6,310 nucleotides of DNA from Campylobacteraceae bacterium (GTDB lineage Bacteria > Campylobacterota > Campylobacteria > Campylobacterales > Sulfurovaceae), in contig JALWVW010000125.1 of the NCBI GenBank assembly GCA_027079365.1, positions 1-6,310 of the forward strand. The letters run 5' to 3'. The notes beneath the pieces were generated by a model. The model did not search any database and was not told the DNA's origin. It saw only the letters and a program-made list of their open reading frames with translations. Positions 1 to 5,782 of this stretch are shown in pieces (positions within the stretch are counted from its first letter, which is position 1; every line of letters begins with the position of its first letter). Made by a program: the position numbers and the translations under genes.

Positions 1-2
1 AC

Positions 3-182
3 TACACCATCATTAACAGGCGTGATGCAGAAGATGCCGTAGTCATGTCATTAGACTATTTTAATGCTATGCAAGAGACACTACACCTACTCAAATCTCC
101 TGCCAATGTAGCGCATCTCGAAAAATCTATAGCACAGTACAGGGCAGGAAAAGTAGAAAATCACGAGCTTTTAAATGAGTAA
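3..182 (+). CDS. yefM: YefM/Phd-family antitoxin, C-terminal part (5' end outside window)
   Basis: An open frame enters from the left edge and ends at TAA 180-182, giving the last 59 residues. It starts YTIINRRDAEDAVVMSL, which matches the YefM/RelB/Phd core (E. coli YefM has ILITRQNGEAAVLMSL). ETLHLLKSPAN follows, like ETAYLLRSPAN, then a charged tail (SIAQYRAGKVENHELLNE) like the YefM segment that wraps the toxin. The missing N-terminus, about 25-30 residues by family length, would hold most of the DNA-binding dimer domain. By family knowledge it neutralises the downstream YoeB RNase and, with it, represses its own promoter, which lies outside the window. Its stop overlaps the toxin start by 8 bp, the usual antitoxin-first arrangement with coupled translation. 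The identification is firm; the symbol is by homology only. Confidence 0.9.
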   Translation, partial: YTIINRRDAEDAVVMSLDYFNAMQETLHLLKSPANVAHLEKSIAQYRAGKVENHELLNE

Positions 183-438
183 ACGACAACTTGCCTGGAC
201 AGCAGAAGCATGGAAGGACTACCTCTACTGGCAAAATCAAGATAAGAAAACATTAAAACGTATAAACAAACTCATAGATGCGACCCTTCGTGATCCATTT
301 GAGGGTATAGGTAAACCAGAGGCACTCAAAGAAAATCTATCCGGTTTTCATTCTCGACGCATTGATGAGATGCATCGCTTAGTCTATGTGGTAGAAGAGA
401 AACAGATTGTTCTCATTTCGTGTCGGCATCACTATTAA
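175..438 (+). CDS. yoeB: YoeB/Txe-family toxin, ribosome-dependent mRNA endoribonuclease
   Basis: The 87-residue protein aligns end to end with E. coli YoeB (84 aa): WTAEAWKDYLYWQ, DPFEGIGKPEALKENLSGF, SRRIDEMHRLVY and the terminal CRHHY are all family signatures. With a 3-residue offset, the catalytic residues of E. coli YoeB (Glu46, Arg65, His83, Tyr84) correspond to E49, R68, H86 and Y87, so the toxin looks intact and potentially active. By family knowledge it binds the ribosomal A site and cuts mRNA, and it is held inactive by YefM. ATG 175 lies inside the antitoxin 3' end (ATGAGTAA) and has only a weak Shine-Dalgarno, which suggests translation coupled to the antitoxin. The last 26 bp, which carry the catalytic His-Tyr codons and the stop, overlap the 3' end of the convergent hypF. 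No terminator with a U-tract follows the stop. Confidence 0.95.
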   Translation: MSKRQLAWTAEAWKDYLYWQNQDKKTLKRINKLIDATLRDPFEGIGKPEALKENLSGFHSRRIDEMHRLVYVVEEKQIVLISCRHHY

Positions 439-2662
439 AAAAATGGTATGAAGACACCACCTGCCCCAGTGCAATCCCCCCATCATTGGGGGGGATGGCA
501 TTGGAAATCATCGCTTCAGGAAATCTCTCGTAAACTAGTGCTAAAAGTACCCTATTCTGAAACACACCACCACTCAGCACTAAAGGCAAATCATAAGGGG
601 CATATATCACCGCTATCATCTCTACCAGAGTATGAAAGAACTTTGAGACAGCCACAGAAGCATTGCTTTCAGTCAACAATGTTTCGATCATCGAAAGAAA
701 ATCTATCTTCCCTTCTTTGTATTCAAAACCATAATACCCTTCTATAGAATCATCATACAACGCTTCGAGTAGAATCCCACTCTCACCTTCAAAGCTCATT
801 ACCTGACAGACATCAAGCAGTGAAGCCACAGCGTCAAAAAGTCGTCCCAAGGAAGAGCTTAATGGTGCATTAAGCCCTTTTTGCCATGCGGTGAAGTAAG
901 TGCGTAGTTCTACTTCTGAAAATGCTTTTGTTGTAGGGGTTTGCAAAGCAAGTGTCTCTTCACCATAGAGGTCAAAGAGTACGGAAAGCGCTACACGCCT
1001 AGGCTCTTTGATAGCTTTATCTCCTCCTAGAAGTTTGAAATAGTTTAGGTGTGCTACTCTCTCATACCCTTCATAGTCACACACCATAAACTCTCCACCC
1101 CATAGATTGCCATCATCCCCATATCCCGTACCATCAAACGCCACACCAAAGACCTTACCTGCAAGCTGTTTCTCTGCCATCACACTCAAGATATGGGCAT
1201 AATGATGTTGGACTTCAACAAGCTCGGTCATAGGTTCCTGAGCCTGTCGAAGGATCGCTACTTTTGTACTCTCGTAATATGGATGCTTATCATGCACTAT
1301 CACATCCGCTTGAAAGCCATACATCCGCTCCAACGTCCTTATGTTTTTTTCATAATACTCCACAGAACCTATACTGTCCAAATCCCCTATGTGAGGTGAT
1401 AAGATAGCTTGGTTCTCAAACCCTATAGCAATGGTACTTTTTTGGTTTGCACCCATAGCCAGCACATGCTCTTTTAGCGTAAAAGGTAGCTTGATACTCA
1501 CAGGTGCATAACCTCTAGCGCGCCTAAGAATAACCTCTTGCTCACCCACCACCATCACCACAGAATCATCACAGCCATTGACGATATCACGGTTATGCTC
1601 CAACACATAGTCGTACACCCCTTGTAATTTCTCCAAATCTTCTAAGTTCGTACAGATAGGTTCATCTGTGACATTGGCAGAAGTAGCTACAAGAGGATGT
1701 TGCAATTTATCCAATATCAATAAATGTAATGGTGCATAGGGTAAAAACAGGCCGATACGAGAAATATTGGGTGCAACCTGTAGGGGCAATCCTTTATGGT
1801 TGCCCTTTGACTGCAACAACACAATCGGACGCTCTCTGGAAGTCAACAACTTCTCTTCAAGTGTATTTATCTCCCCAAATTCCCTAGCCATCTCCATATC
1901 TTTCACCATGACCGCAAAAGGCTTGGCAGGTCGCTGCTTCCTCTCTCTTAGCTTTAGAATAGCCTCTTCGTTGGTCGCATCGCACATTAGGTGGTAGCCC
2001 CCTACACCTTTGACTGCTATAATTTTACCTTCAGATAAAAGCTCAACAACCTTATCTATCTCATTTGTCGGGATCAGGGGAACCCGACCTACATTGTCTA
2101 TGAGTTTTAATGTAGGGCCACACTCCCAACATCCGATAGGTTGCGCGTGGTAGCGCCTGTCTAGAGGATTGGTGTATTCCTCTTCACACGCTTTGCACAT
2201 CTTAAAAAATTTCATAGAGGTATTGACTCTATCATAAGGCAAATCATAAATGATGGAGTAGCGTACCCCACAATGGGTACAGGTGATAAATGGGTAACCA
2301 TAGCGACGGTTGGAGGGGTCAAAGAGCTCTTTTTCACATTCGCTACAAATGCTTACATCAGGAGGGATGCGTGCGGTTTTTTCGCCACTATTGTCACTTT
2401 TCAAGATCTGAAAATCACTAAAATCTCTGGACTCTATCTGTGCTACTTCAAGGGTATCGATGGAGGAGAGCGGAGGCAGTCTTCTTGTGATTGCTTGGGT
2501 AAAACCTTCAAGTTCCTCTTTAGAACAACTCACAATGATTTCTACCCCTTGCACACCATTGTGTACCGTGCCATTCAATTTGAATTGGGAGGCAAGTTGG
2601 TAGATAAAAGGACGGAATCCGACACCTTGCACCGTACCTTCAATCATAATTCTATAAGTCAT
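413..2662 (-). CDS. hypF: Carbamoyltransferase HypF, [NiFe]-hydrogenase maturation
   Basis: HypF converts carbamoyl phosphate and ATP to a carbamoyl group carried on HypE, the precursor of the CN ligands of the [NiFe] active site; it acts in the cytoplasm. All family domains are present in order: acylphosphatase (GTVQGVGFRPF, residues 9-19); two zinc fingers, each C-x2-C-x18-C-x2-C (C106/C109/C128/C131 and C156/C159/C178/C181); a YrdC-like domain (KGVGGYHL 218-225, RPAKPFAVM 244-252, TSAN 327-330); and a Kae1-like domain (HDKHP 457-461, QHHYAH 485-490, DGTGYGDDG 510-518, GGVFQN 698-703, PPNDGG 724-729). The 749 aa match the usual length of about 750. ATG 2662 has a GAAGGG Shine-Dalgarno 5 nt upstream, and the gene starts 12 bp after the hydE stop, so it is the last gene of the operon. 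Oddities: residues 471-484 are encoded by a REP-like palindrome, and the last eight residues lie antisense inside yoeB. Confidence 0.97.
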   Translation of the reverse strand: MTYRIMIEGTVQGVGFRPFIYQLASQFKLNGTVHNGVQGVEIIVSCSKEELEGFTQAITRRLPPLSSIDTLEVAQIESRDFSDFQILKSDNSGEKTARIPPDVSICSECEKELFDPSNRRYGYPFITCTHCGVRYSIIYDLPYDRVNTSMKFFKMCKACEEEYTNPLDRRYHAQPIGCWECGPTLKLIDNVGRVPLIPTNEIDKVVELLSEGKIIAVKGVGGYHLMCDATNEEAILKLRERKQRPAKPFAVMVKDMEMAREFGEINTLEEKLLTSRERPIVLLQSKGNHKGLPLQVAPNISRIGLFLPYAPLHLLILDKLQHPLVATSANVTDEPICTNLEDLEKLQGVYDYVLEHNRDIVNGCDDSVVMVVGEQEVILRRARGYAPVSIKLPFTLKEHVLAMGANQKSTIAIGFENQAILSPHIGDLDSIGSVEYYEKNIRTLERMYGFQADVIVHDKHPYYESTKVAILRQAQEPMTELVEVQHHYAHILSVMAEKQLAGKVFGVAFDGTGYGDDGNLWGGEFMVCDYEGYERVAHLNYFKLLGGDKAIKEPRRVALSVLFDLYGEETLALQTPTTKAFSEVELRTYFTAWQKGLNAPLSSSLGRLFDAVASLLDVCQVMSFEGESGILLEALYDDSIEGYYGFEYKEGKIDFLSMIETLLTESNASVAVSKFFHTLVEMIAVIYAPYDLPLVLSGGVFQNRVLLALVYERFPEAMISNAIPPNDGGIALGQVVSSYHFFNSDADTK
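474..496. other. GC-rich 8-bp hairpin in the hypF PPNDGG codons, downstream of yoeB
   Basis: ATCCCCCC (474-481) and GGGGGGAT (489-496) are perfect reverse complements around a 7-nt loop. The bases encode the conserved HypF motif I-P-P-N-D-G-G-I, using CCC CCC and GGG GGG codons. The hairpin begins 36 nt after the toxin stop, so it could slow or end transcription leaving the toxin gene, but no U-tract follows. The hairpin is seen directly; any role is inference. Confidence 0.4.
1213..1252. repeat. REP-like palindromic element inserted in frame within hypF
   Basis: Two 14-nt arms, CTTCAACAAGCTCG (1213-1226) and TGAGCCTGTCGAAG (1239-1252), form an imperfect inverted repeat around a 12-nt centre. 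Read as the hypF mRNA, CTTCGACAGGCTCA pairs with CGAGCUUGUUGAAG over 13 consecutive base pairs, two of them G-U, with only the loop-side pair lost. The core (TTCGACAGGCTCA with GAGCTTGTTGAA) is, from memory, a widely dispersed intergenic palindrome found at high copy in several bacterial phyla; no second copy is in this window. It starts exactly on a codon boundary and encodes HypF residues 471-484 (LRQAQEPMTELVEV) without a stop. It lies between STK (465-467) and the metal-site HHYAH (486-490), where HypF proteins normally carry a short variable linker. Confidence 0.75.
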
Positions 2663-2674
2663 TGCATCCCTTCT

Positions 2675-4342
2675 CTACTTCTCTAGTGAGGTTCCCCCAT
2701 AAAGCAAATTACGACCATCGACTGGTAGTTCATTATTAAAATAGACTCTATGATTGGTTGAGATTTCTTGACTTATTTTACTAAAAAGGTGCTTGTTTTC
2801 CAGCATGGAGCCTGACACTGCGATGGCTGTCGTATCCATAGATTGTTTGACCTGATCCATCTCGTTTGCCAAAAATTCGCAAAAGCTCTCCATAATCCCA
2901 TAAGAAAGCGTCAGAGGATCCACACCCGCCAGCCTAAAACTCATCGCCGTACGCAAGGTCATAAGTGGATCTAAGATAACTTTCCCTCCATGGTTATGGA
3001 GCTTATAATCTATTCTAGGGCCCTTAGTACCCAAGAATAGCATGGTATTCCTCTCCAAAACAGCGGCTGCTTCCAGAGGGTCTTTGCTGTCTGTAAGCTC
3101 CAACACCATCGCCACCACACCCCATAAACGATAGATGTTGAAGTGAGACTCTTCGAAGGCTATCTGAATGATCCGTTCAAAATGTTCAGGATAGGCTTTT
3201 TTATAGTTTTGTACGATCTTCCCACCATTTTCATCACTATCAATGATCTGTTTAAATATCGTTGCCATACAATCAAATGTAAAATTGAGTGAGAGATACT
3301 CTATCGTGCCATATTTTTTGCCATGTACCAGCACACCGCTTGGCGCTGTTTTACTCAGGTTGATGCCGATGATATTCTCATCATCAAGCCCATGCTCCTT
3401 GATCACCGAATAGAAAGCACTCAGTGGTGCAACAGTCTCCCTTGAGTCAGGAAATACTGGCAAGCCTTTGTCTCCAGAGACAATAGCTCTGTCTTTGGGA
3501 GAAGTCACTACCTGTATCGGCAAATACTCCTGAGTGGGAGCAAACAAAATACACTCCTCCTGATAGGCAATCTCCTCTTTTGTCATAAAGAGCAGCGTGA
3601 TACCCAGATGCTGCAACTCCTCCATGAGCAGATGCAATACCATGTCATCAGGAAGCTTGAATCGCAGCAAATCTCTATCCTCTATCTTGAAATCATTTGC
3701 AAACTCAGCGCGTGTCTTCAGCATGAGCAGTGGTTTCTCAAAGGATGCCAGCGCCGAAAACTCATGCTCTTCTACATGGGCATACTTCATCACGCCAGCA
3801 AGATCATAACTCAAAAGATCAAAGGTGAAATCTTTGCATGCACTGGAGGGGATACCTAGCGTATACTTTCCATAGTATGTCTGTACCAGCACATGACCAC
3901 CTCCAGAGATGGCCATGACTGCTTGCTGAATCTCATCTCTGTAGCTTCTGCTTTCTCCTTTGGCGCCATACCCACACACCTCACAGGAGGTAAATATGTT
4001 GTAGAAATTTTTATGCTCTGGATCGGTGACCTCTTTGGTACACTGGGGACAAAAAGGTAACGGTAATTTTATCTCAGGGAGCTGTGTAGAAACGCCTTCT
4101 GGCATCTTCTCTATCACCTTCGCCTCTGTATGATAGAGAAAGATAGAGTGAGGCAGAGTCTCTGCAAAAACCGTTGCAAATGTCTCCAGTGCTTCTGTAC
4201 TCCCTGTCTCCACATAAAGTTTGAGAAAAAAACCGTCTCTCATCATCTTTGCACTGAGTCCTAGTGCCTCTACTGTCCGCAAAAAAATTCTCTCGTAGAC
4301 CAATGAAGAGGAGCGATAGTCTAGCTTATACTCCAATATCAT
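2675..4342 (-). CDS. hydE: HydE-type hydrogenase accessory protein, a degenerate HypF-like protein
   Basis: 555 aa. Its position directly after hydD matches HydE of the Helicobacter pylori hydABCDE locus, where it is required for hydrogenase activity. It is not the radical-SAM HydE of [FeFe] hydrogenases: no CX3CX2C motif is visible. By eye it follows the HypF layout. Residues 1-80 resemble the acylphosphatase fold but lack VQGVGFRP. A zinc finger C98-x2-C101-x18-C120-x2-C123 has the HypF spacing, and a second finger is absent. Residues of about 135-300 resemble YrdC (SFEKPLLMLK 200-209; LPDDMVLHLL with ELQHLGITLLFMT 230-254), with FMTK in place of TSAN. Residues of about 322-553 resemble the second Kae1 lobe, with SGSMLEN (510-516) for GGVFQN and LPVDGRN (539-545) for PPNDGG. 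The HHxAH-containing first lobe looks lost. A catalytic role is therefore unlikely; a scaffold or partner role is inferred. ATG 4342 overlaps hydD by 17 bp. Symbol by synteny. Confidence 0.8.
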   Translation of the reverse strand: MILEYKLDYRSSSLVYERIFLRTVEALGLSAKMMRDGFFLKLYVETGSTEALETFATVFAETLPHSIFLYHTEAKVIEKMPEGVSTQLPEIKLPLPFCPQCTKEVTDPEHKNFYNIFTSCEVCGYGAKGESRSYRDEIQQAVMAISGGGHVLVQTYYGKYTLGIPSSACKDFTFDLLSYDLAGVMKYAHVEEHEFSALASFEKPLLMLKTRAEFANDFKIEDRDLLRFKLPDDMVLHLLMEELQHLGITLLFMTKEEIAYQEECILFAPTQEYLPIQVVTSPKDRAIVSGDKGLPVFPDSRETVAPLSAFYSVIKEHGLDDENIIGINLSKTAPSGVLVHGKKYGTIEYLSLNFTFDCMATIFKQIIDSDENGGKIVQNYKKAYPEHFERIIQIAFEESHFNIYRLWGVVAMVLELTDSKDPLEAAAVLERNTMLFLGTKGPRIDYKLHNHGGKVILDPLMTLRTAMSFRLAGVDPLTLSYGIMESFCEFLANEMDQVKQSMDTTAIAVSGSMLENKHLFSKISQEISTNHRVYFNNELPVDGRNLLYGGTSLEK

Positions 4343-4889
4343 AATTGACCCCTTTGGTATAGGTTGTGGCTGTCACATCCGTGATCTCAATGTCTCTATT
4401 TTTCACTAAGACATCCACCTTCAGAGAGCGCAGATAGTCGATAATCACTTGTTCCATAGTCACACTTGCTTTGACCACTTCATCTGTCATTTGGAAAGTA
4501 CTGTTTTCTCCGATAACATAAGGGATAACCCCTACAATCTTGATAGGAGGCAGATCGCCCATCATCTCTATCATTTGAAGCGTCTGAAGCATTTCGACTT
4601 CATGGGCACTACCATCCCATGTAATATATTCTGGCATATCATCGAAGTGGAAGCTATAGACATCACCGATATCTCCCTTAGCAACCTTGACACAGTCAAT
4701 GACCACTACCCTGTCATACTCTGTAATGATAGGGATAAGTCTCTGTGCCAAAGTACCGCCATCAACAATATCCACTTCGTGTTCATCTGAAGTGAAACTA
4801 TATTTCTCTTCTATGAGATTTGCAAGATGTGGTCCTACGCCTTCATCACCAAAGAGAATATTACCTATACCTAAGATCAAGATTTTCAC
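4326..4889 (-). CDS. hydD: [NiFe]-hydrogenase maturation endopeptidase, HyaD/HybD family
   Basis: HydD cleaves the C-terminal peptide of the large subunit HydB once nickel is in place, so that the active site can close. The N-terminus LGIGNILFGDEGVG is the family signature. The three metal-sensing residues of E. coli HybD (Glu16, Asp62, His93) correspond here to E16, D65 (VVVIDCV) and H96 (GSAHEVEML). At 187 aa it is some 25 residues longer than HybD-type proteases; the extra part is the C-terminal tail after about residue 160, and the end of the gene doubles as the hydE start region. The start is GTG (4889-4887), 6 nt after AAGGA. The nearby ATG at 4891 meets a stop at once and cannot be used. 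The 17-bp overlap with hydE implies coupled translation. Its substrate HydB lies two genes upstream. Confidence 0.94.
   Translation of the reverse strand: MKILILGIGNILFGDEGVGPHLANLIEEKYSFTSDEHEVDIVDGGTLAQRLIPIITEYDRVVVIDCVKVAKGDIGDVYSFHFDDMPEYITWDGSAHEVEMLQTLQMIEMMGDLPPIKIVGVIPYVIGENSTFQMTDEVVKASVTMEQVIIDYLRSLKVDVLVKNRDIEITDVTATTYTKGVNYDIGV
4349..4354 (-). promoter_or_regulatory. hydE ribosome binding site inside hydD
   Basis: On the - strand AAGGGG lies 6 nt before ATG 4342, within the last codons of hydD. This supports ATG 4342 as the hydE start despite the 17-bp overlap. Confidence 0.7.
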
Positions 4890-4895
4890 ATACAG

Positions 4896-4900
4896 TCCTT
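4896..4900 (-). promoter_or_regulatory. hydD ribosome binding site supporting a GTG start
   Basis: AAGGA on the - strand is 6 nt from GTG 4889. The out-of-frame ATG at 4891 is followed directly by TGA, so GTG is the only start that fits both the spacing and the family N-terminus (MKILILGIGN). Confidence 0.75.
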
Positions 4901-4948
4901 TTTATATTTTGTTACGGTATTAGGGGGTCTAAATGATACGATACTATG

Positions 4949-5020
4949 GGTAAGGGGAGACAAAGGAGGCTTCAATTGATAGCTATGAAACTTTAAATCA
5001 AAACACGGTCTCCCCTGACC
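4949..5020. repeat. Long inverted repeat in the hydC-hydD spacer
   Basis: AGGGGAGAC (4953-4961) and GTCTCCCCT (5008-5016) are perfect reverse complements. Past one mismatch (4952/5017) the pairing extends for three more base pairs (GGT 4949-4951 with ACC 5018-5020), making a stem of 12 pairs plus one mismatch around a 46-nt interior. The interior is AT-rich, with a small TTGAT/ATCAA repeat. In the - strand transcript it lies between the hydC stop and the hydD start. It could be an RNA structure setting relative expression of hydABC and hydDE-hypF, or the ends of a tiny mobile element; the sequence does not decide. No convincing sigma-70 or sigma-54 promoter was found in the spacer. Confidence 0.55.
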
Positions 5021-5034
5021 AATACCATCTTTTC

Positions 5035-5060
5035 AGACTGGAGTCTATGTGCTCCAGTCT
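5035..5060 (-). terminator. Perfect hairpin after hydC, possible terminator or mRNA-stabilising stem
   Basis: AGACTGGAG (5035-5043) and CTCCAGTCT (5052-5060) form a perfect 9-bp stem with an 8-nt loop, 9 nt past the hydC stop codon. In the - strand transcript the stem is followed by GAAAAGATGG rather than a U-tract, so it is not a textbook intrinsic terminator. A partial terminator or a 3' stabiliser that lets the structural genes outnumber the downstream maturation genes fits equally well. Confidence 0.45.
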
Positions 5061-5069
5061 AAATAATAG

Positions 5070-5771
5070 TTAATCTTTTTTATGCCATTTCATACCAGAG
5101 AAGATCGCATCCATAGAGCCATCTTTTCCAAATACAGCATTGTAAATCGCCATATACACATGAACAGTGACAAAAAGAATCACTCCCCACATCGCGATAT
5201 GGTGCAGCTCTCTGACCCAAGCAAGTCCGCCCAACATCACCTCAATAGATATCATAGTATCATAAACAAAGCCTCCCAGCCCACTATGATAGCTATGTGC
5301 ATAGAGGATCAATCCTGTGATTATCAAGATGAATATCAAGAGATAAAACCCCAGATACGCCATAAACTGAAGTGGATTATAGGTTCCTTTCAACTGTGGA
5401 TGCTTCGAGACCAACAAATAATACCCGATCTGCTTTGCCCATACTTTTGGATTGAGAAAATCTTTGATCGATCCAATCTCATTTCTATATCTTTTGGCAA
5501 AGATAAAAAGATATGCTTTAAACAATACGACTGCCATCAGCACAAAACCAAAAATCTCATGCCAACTTCTAAACAGTGCCTGCATAAAGTTTGTAGGCTC
5601 TGCATTGGGTATCGGTGTCACAAAGGGGCTGGCTATATAAAAGCCAGTCACCGTCAAAATCACGATAGAGAGTGCCCGTATCCAGTGTTGCCACCGATAG
5701 GTACTGGTAAACTCCATCTCTCGCTCCAAGCAAGCTCCCTCATGTGGAGCTACTGTCTGAACTGTTTCCAT
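5070..5771 (-). CDS. hydC: [NiFe]-hydrogenase cytochrome b membrane subunit
   Basis: HydC is the di-haem membrane anchor that passes electrons from the HydA/HydB dimer to the quinone pool during H2 oxidation. The 233 aa show four hydrophobic segments, at about 31-52, 71-91, 134-157 and 192-213. Histidines H29, H71, H190 and H204 lie at the same spacing (constant offset of 4) as the four haem-b ligands established in Wolinella succinogenes HydC (25, 67, 186, 200), so both haems should be bound. Each sits in a typical context: YRWQHWIRA, FRSWHEIFG, VRELHHIAMWG and FVTVHVYMA. Family relatives are HyaC and HupC. ATG 5771 has AGGAG 5 nt upstream and begins 11 bp after the hydB stop, so it is cotranscribed with hydB. 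The N-terminal stretch of about 20 residues is polar, with no signal peptide. Confidence 0.95.
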   Translation of the reverse strand: METVQTVAPHEGACLEREMEFTSTYRWQHWIRALSIVILTVTGFYIASPFVTPIPNAEPTNFMQALFRSWHEIFGFVLMAVVLFKAYLFIFAKRYRNEIGSIKDFLNPKVWAKQIGYYLLVSKHPQLKGTYNPLQFMAYLGFYLLIFILIITGLILYAHSYHSGLGGFVYDTMISIEVMLGGLAWVRELHHIAMWGVILFVTVHVYMAIYNAVFGKDGSMDAIFSGMKWHKKD

Positions 5772-5782
5772 TTTAGCTCCTT

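Noticed and set aside
2273..2686. 137-codon + strand open frame antisense to the hypF 5' end
   Set aside because: Shadow of the HypF acylphosphatase and zinc-finger coding region.
3150..3160. CTTCGAAGG inside hydE as a second copy of the hypF palindrome
   Set aside because: Only a short chance palindrome; the GGCTCAG/GAGCTTG core is absent.
2675..4342. HydE as the [FeFe]-hydrogenase radical-SAM maturase of the same name
   Set aside because: No CX3CX2C cluster motif; the neighbours are all [NiFe] genes and the domain layout resembles HypF.
4903..4912. AATATAAA as a -10 promoter box for hydD
   Set aside because: It lies almost against the ribosome binding site, so a transcript starting there would begin in or at the Shine-Dalgarno; no -35 partner is seen.
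4932..4945. Tandem GATACGATAC near hydD as a regulator site
   Set aside because: Two copies of a 5-mer with no dyad symmetry and no match to a known operator.
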